Positions 7,723 to 10,127 of a stretch of 10,127 nucleotides of DNA are shown piece after piece; position 1 is the stretch's first letter; every line of letters starts with the position of its first letter. The notes under the pieces are model-generated. The model was not told the DNA's origin and ran no database searches. It saw only the letters and a program-made list of their open reading frames with translations. Location of the stretch: assembly GCA_904420235.1 (NCBI GenBank), contig CAJFUS010000222.1:1-10127 (forward strand), given 5' to 3'. This DNA is from Candidatus Neoanaerotignum tabaqchaliae. GTDB taxonomy: Bacteria > Bacillota > Clostridia > Lachnospirales > Anaerotignaceae. Both the position numbers and the translations under genes were made by a program.

Positions 7723-7751
7723 ATTATATCACAACGTAGCTGTGTTTTCCA
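7723..7751 (-). promoter_or_regulatory. Extended -10 promoter of the dnaE-pyk operon
   Basis: Read on the - strand, TGGAAA (7751-7746, four of six matches to TTGACA) is followed after exactly 17 bases by a perfect TATAAT (7728-7723). TGA directly before the -10 adds the TGn extended element. The start site would be near 7716, giving a leader of about 80 bases before dnaE. The spacer contains an imperfect inverted repeat (7730-7744) that could be an operator. Confidence 0.72.
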
Positions 7752-8033
7752 TAATAACACCTACGGCCGCTTCAGGCCAATTAAAAGGGCCACAGCCTTA
7801 ACAATTAAAAAACCATAAAGCCACAGCCCTGTTTTTGATTATTTTTACTTTTTTAACATTCTTATGAAAGCTATAACAACAAATCTTAAAAAATTATGCC
7901 CTATCCAACGTAAAATCAGGTTATTATTTTCAGCATTAGTCAATACTAAAATTTATACTTACAAATTTTGCGGTATCTCCGCCGTAAAAAAATATATGCC
8001 GATAGTGCCGGAGTAAAAAGCATTTAAATCCTC
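7752..8033. other. Intergenic region between dnaE promoter and cysteine hydrolase gene
   Basis: No supported gene is present. Contents are a GGCC/GGCC short inverted repeat (7765-7778), a nine-base direct repeat GCCACAGCC (7789-7797 and 7820-7828), and a GCGG/CCGC hairpin near 7970-7982 without a usable T-tract. No classical terminator directly follows the - strand cysteine hydrolase gene. A 50-codon frame on the + strand (7864-8016) lacks any ribosome binding site and was not accepted. Confidence 0.5.
7783..7829 (-). terminator. Weak candidate terminator with wobble-rich stem
   Basis: On the - strand, RNA GGGCUGUGGC (7829-7820) can pair along all ten bases with GCUGUGGCCC (7796-7787): six Watson-Crick pairs plus four central G-U wobbles, with a 23-base loop, then UUUU (7786-7783). 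The + strand copy cannot pair in the middle, so any function is strand-specific. It could end the transcript of the upstream cysteine hydrolase operon, but the long loop and short T-tract make this uncertain. Confidence 0.3.
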
Positions 8034-8549
8034 TTATACAATGTCCACCTGACACATTCTCATAGTTTCAACAGCGCATTTGTGGCTTTCAGGCGTAACT
8101 CCTGCACAAAGGCCCTCCTCAACGGCAATACTTACTTCTGGCAGTCTTCCCTTTAATATGAGAGCGTTGCTTACAACACATATATCCGTACATACTCCTA
8201 TAATTGTTATTTTTTCATAATTCCCCTCGGCCGCTTTGTCCGCCAGCTGAAAACTGCCGAATGACGGCTTATCTATTATACATTTTGTTTTGCCTTTGCC
8301 GGCTTTCAGCACATCTTTATTTATCTCCCAGCCATAAGTGTTTTTTATGCAGTGCTTCACAGGCAGTTTTTTGCCCTCCATGGTTTCAAGATAATTTTCA
8401 AAATGTGTATCTCTTGTGTAAATAACATCACCAACAAAACTTTCTATTTTCCCGCAAATAGGCTTAACTATAAGCCTTGCCTCATCACTGCCCAAGGGAC
8501 CGTCTATAAAATCGTTTTGCATATCTATAACAATAAGCAGCTCGCTCAT
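8034..8549 (-). CDS. Isochorismatase/nicotinamidase-family cysteine hydrolase
   Basis: The 171-residue protein belongs to the cysteine hydrolase superfamily that includes nicotinamidase (nicotinamide to nicotinate, NAD salvage). The expected catalytic triad is visible: Asp9 in VIDMQNDF, Lys94 in DKPSFGSF and Cys124 in GVCTDICVV, with the cis-peptide region at V119-C120. Candidate metal ligands are Asp47 and His49 in TRDTHFENY and His66 in PVKHC. One histidine ligand found in typical PncA proteins seems to be replaced, so nicotinamidase activity is not certain. I chose the ATG at 8549 because it has GGAGG (8560-8556) six bases upstream and begins directly with the conserved first strand. A longer frame up to 8690 would overlap the regulator gene and adds no conserved sequence. 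It lies 25 bases after the Crp/Fnr-type regulator gene, so the two probably form an operon. Confidence 0.88.
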   Translation of the reverse strand: MSELLIVIDMQNDFIDGPLGSDEARLIVKPICGKIESFVGDVIYTRDTHFENYLETMEGKKLPVKHCIKNTYGWEINKDVLKAGKGKTKCIIDKPSFGSFQLADKAAEGNYEKITIIGVCTDICVVSNALILKGRLPEVSIAVEEGLCAGVTPESHKCAVETMRMCQVDIV

Positions 8550-8574
8550 CTTAAACCTCCAATATATTTGCAAA

Positions 8575-9255
8575 TTAAATTTCCTTGTTCCGATAATTGT
8601 CTGTAATCTCAAAATAATTTTTATTATACTCAATAATCCCTTCTTTCCGCATTTTTGAAAGCTCGTTTGACATAGCACTTCTGTCAACACACAGATAATC
8701 AGCTAACTCCTGCCGGTTAAATGGTATTTTAAATTTTCCGCTTCCGCTGTCTCTGGCTGTTTCAGAAAGATAGGACATAAGCTTTTCCCTTGTGGTCCTT
8801 TTGGTTATATGGCTTATTTTTTTGTTAAGTATATATGCCTTTTGCGCCAAAATTGAAACAAGATTTCTTTCAATAACTCCACTGAGGCCGTCAACGTCCC
8901 TTTCTCCGGAAAGTATAAATTCCACGTTAACCATAAGTATTTTTGAGTCCTTTATGGTCGATACACTTACGTCAGACTGACCGTTTTTTATACAGGCGTA
9001 AACCTCTCCAAAAATATCGCCTTCGCGCACAACGGCTATAATGCTGCGGTTACCGTAATAGTCCTCCTTTTCAACCATCACAGTGCCTTCAACAACAAGG
9101 CCTATGTTTTTTATAACATCCCCTGAGTTGAAAACATAAGTGCCTTTTTTATAGCCGCAAATACCCATCTTTGAGTATTTAAGGGCCTTATTTATTTCTT
9201 CTTCTGAAAGCCCATAAAAAAGAGCCGAGTTTTTAAGAATTTTTATATAGTCCAT
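8575..9255 (-). CDS. Crp/Fnr-family transcriptional regulator
   Basis: The 226-residue protein has the full Crp/Fnr layout: a cyclic-nucleotide-binding-type beta-roll (about 8-115), a long dimerisation helix (about 122-150) and a C-terminal winged helix-turn-helix (about 155-226) with FNRQELADYLCVDRSAMSNE (179-198) at its heart. In the phosphate-binding cassette the sequence is GEVYACIKNGQSDVS. The Arg-Ser that binds cAMP in CRP is Ser-Asp here, so cAMP is unlikely to be the ligand. Cysteines (33, 88, 189) do not form an Fnr-like cluster. The sensed signal is unknown. The ATG follows GGAG by six bases. The gene is divergent from a ferredoxin-like gene and shares a control region with a palindrome, and it is followed by a cysteine hydrolase gene. 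The context hints at redox or nitrosative stress control of the HcpR kind, but that is inference. Confidence 0.93.
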   Translation of the reverse strand: MDYIKILKNSALFYGLSEEEINKALKYSKMGICGYKKGTYVFNSGDVIKNIGLVVEGTVMVEKEDYYGNRSIIAVVREGDIFGEVYACIKNGQSDVSVSTIKDSKILMVNVEFILSGERDVDGLSGVIERNLVSILAQKAYILNKKISHITKRTTREKLMSYLSETARDSGSGKFKIPFNRQELADYLCVDRSAMSNELSKMRKEGIIEYNKNYFEITDNYRNKEI

Positions 9256-9271
9256 AAATATCTCCGTATTC

Positions 9272-9285
9272 GTTGTAAATACAAC
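9272..9285. promoter_or_regulatory. Palindromic operator, probably bound by the Crp/Fnr regulator
   Basis: GTTGTAAATACAAC is a perfect inverted repeat with 6-base arms and a 2-base centre, the general form of a Crp/Fnr-family site. Its centre (between 9278 and 9279) is at -41.5 from the start site predicted for the ferredoxin gene (9320), the classical class II activator position. For the divergent regulator gene it falls at about +10 to +23, where binding should repress. Confidence 0.68.
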
Positions 9286-9320
9286 AGATTTTTATAATTA
9301 ATTTTACTATAATACAATCA
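9286..9320 (+). promoter_or_regulatory. Activator-dependent promoter of the ferredoxin-like gene
   Basis: A perfect -10 TATAAT lies at 9308-9313, predicting a start at A9320. At the expected -35 position (about 9285-9290) the sequence is CAGATT, unlike TTGACA. A good -10, no -35 and an operator centred at -41.5 are the usual signs of a class II activated promoter. Confidence 0.55.
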
Positions 9321-9329
9321 TAAAATCAA
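9301..9329 (-). promoter_or_regulatory. Probable promoter of the Crp/Fnr-cysteine hydrolase operon
   Basis: Read on the - strand, TTGATT (9329-9324) and TAAAAT (9306-9301, five of six matches to TATAAT) are separated by exactly 17 bases. The start site would be near 9294, just before the palindrome, so the regulator would block its own transcription. It overlaps the divergent ferredoxin promoter. Confidence 0.5.
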
Positions 9330-9358
9330 TGGTATAAAAAATTGGAGGGTATTTTAAT

Positions 9359-10054
9359 ATGATAAGAAGAATAATAGAAATAGATAAAGAAAAATGCAAC
9401 GGCTGCGGAGCCTGTGCTAACGCCTGCCACGAGGGAGCTATATCCATGATAGACGGAAAGGCCGTTTTAATAAGAGACGATTACTGCGACGGCCTTGGAG
9501 ACTGTTTGCCCACATGTCCAACTGGAGCCATAAAATTTGTTAAAAGAGAAGCCGCAGAATATAACGAGGAAGCCGTAAAGGCCAATATGGCAGCCAAAAA
9601 ATCCGTTTTTTCCTGCCCTGGTTCTCTTTCAAAATCAATATCACATAACCAAAACAACTCAGCGCAAAACATAAATTCATACTGTGAAAGCAAGCTTTCC
9701 CAATGGCCAGTACAAATTAAGCTGGCCCCAACAAAAGCGCCTTATTTTGACGGCTGTAAACTGCTTATAGCCGCCGACTGCACTGCCTTCGCCTACGGCA
9801 ACTTCCACAATGATTTTATATCAGGCCACATAACTCTTGTAGGTTGTCCTAAGCTGGATATGGTTGACTACTCCGAAAAACTTACTGAAATAATAAAACA
9901 AAATAATATTAAAAGCGTAAAGGTTGTAAGAATGGAGGTCCCCTGCTGCGGCGGAATAGAAAACGCCGTTAAAACAGCCCTTATGTCAAGCGGAAAATTT
10001 ATTCCTTGGAGCGTTGTTACAATAACCACTGACGGAAAAATACTTGAGGACTAA
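9359..10054 (+). CDS. 4Fe-4S ferredoxin-like protein with cysteine-containing C-terminal domain
   Basis: The 231-residue protein starts with a two-cluster ferredoxin module. The first motif is complete: Cys13, 16, 19, 23 in CNGCGACANAC. The second, CDGLGDCLPTCP (43-54), has Leu46 where the second cysteine should be, a form I recall as common in this family, so it may hold a 3Fe-4S or otherwise altered cluster. After a spacer (about 65-112) comes a C-terminal domain with WPVQIKLAPTKAPYF (116-130), AADCTAFAYGNFH (138-150), GCPKLD (162-167) and VPCCGG (194-199). Cys141, 163, 196 and 197 may bind another metal centre. The layout resembles FrdX-type ferredoxins reported with hybrid cluster protein genes, though no hcp is visible here. 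The likely role is cytosolic electron transfer; its partner is unknown. GGAGGG (9344-9349) lies nine bases before the ATG. Expression probably depends on the divergent Crp/Fnr regulator. Confidence 0.85.
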   Translation: MIRRIIEIDKEKCNGCGACANACHEGAISMIDGKAVLIRDDYCDGLGDCLPTCPTGAIKFVKREAAEYNEEAVKANMAAKKSVFSCPGSLSKSISHNQNNSAQNINSYCESKLSQWPVQIKLAPTKAPYFDGCKLLIAADCTAFAYGNFHNDFISGHITLVGCPKLDMVDYSEKLTEIIKQNNIKSVKVVRMEVPCCGGIENAVKTALMSSGKFIPWSVVTITTDGKILED

Positions 10055-10127
10055 AAATCATTGCTGTCGTATATTACGAGAAGTTTTCATCGCTTTTAAT
10101 TTAAAAAATATATATTCTTATTTTTTG
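10055..10127. other. 3' end of window, no gene seen
   Basis: A small hairpin TCGTA/TACGA (10067-10071 and 10075-10079, 3-base loop) follows the ferredoxin-like gene. Its downstream run GAAGTTTT is a poor T-tract, so it is at best a weak terminator. The rest is AT-rich and may belong to the upstream region of a next gene. Confidence 0.35.

Noticed and set aside
7864..8016. A 50-codon + strand frame (MKAITTNLKKLCPIQRKIR...) in the intergenic region
   Set aside because: There is no ribosome binding site (upstream is T-rich), no recognisable domain, and no promoter; AT-rich DNA gives such frames by chance.
8550..8690. N-terminal extension of the cysteine hydrolase frame (start MLTEVLCQT...)
   Set aside because: It overlaps the regulator gene, contains no conserved sequence, and the internal ATG at 8549 has a well-placed GGAGG and starts the conserved fold.

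Overview
The window looks like chromosome of a low-GC anaerobic Firmicute, most likely a Clostridia member. The reasons are AT-rich intergenic DNA, heavy use of ATA and AAA codons, strong GGAGG-type ribosome binding sites, a 587-residue Bacillus/Geobacillus-type pyruvate kinase next to dnaE, and a Crp/Fnr regulator divergent from a ferredoxin-like protein. This assignment is inference; there is no rRNA or other marker in the window.

Layout. Positions 1-401 hold no convincing gene, only AT-rich DNA with one strong hairpin near the left edge. From 402 to about 2352 there is a self-contained unit on the + strand: a promoter, a long structured leader and an antibiotic-resistance-type ABC-F ATPase, closed by a terminator shared with the convergent pyk gene. 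The leader contains a 36-codon Phe/Pro-rich reading frame, hairpin-plus-T-tract structures inside it, and a stem that hides the ABC-F ribosome binding site using the last codons of that frame. From 7751 back to 2362 on the - strand runs a dnaE-pyk operon (DNA polymerase III alpha subunit, then pyruvate kinase). It has a good extended -10 promoter, and the pfkA gene often found between these two is absent. Positions 7752-8033 are noncoding with some structure.

The right end (8034-10054) is a small divergent regulatory module. On the - strand lie a Crp/Fnr-family regulator and a cysteine hydrolase of the isochorismatase/nicotinamidase family. On the + strand lies a ferredoxin-like iron-sulfur protein. 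In the 103-bp gap between them is a perfect 6-2-6 palindrome. It is centred exactly at -41.5 relative to the start site predicted from the ferredoxin -10 box, and just downstream of the predicted start site of the regulator gene. This fits a regulator that activates the ferredoxin gene (class II geometry) while repressing itself.

The most interesting parts are the ABC-F leader, which has the hallmarks of antibiotic-inducible attenuation, and the Crp/Fnr-ferredoxin control region. No CRISPR array, insertion sequence, tRNA or rRNA was seen.
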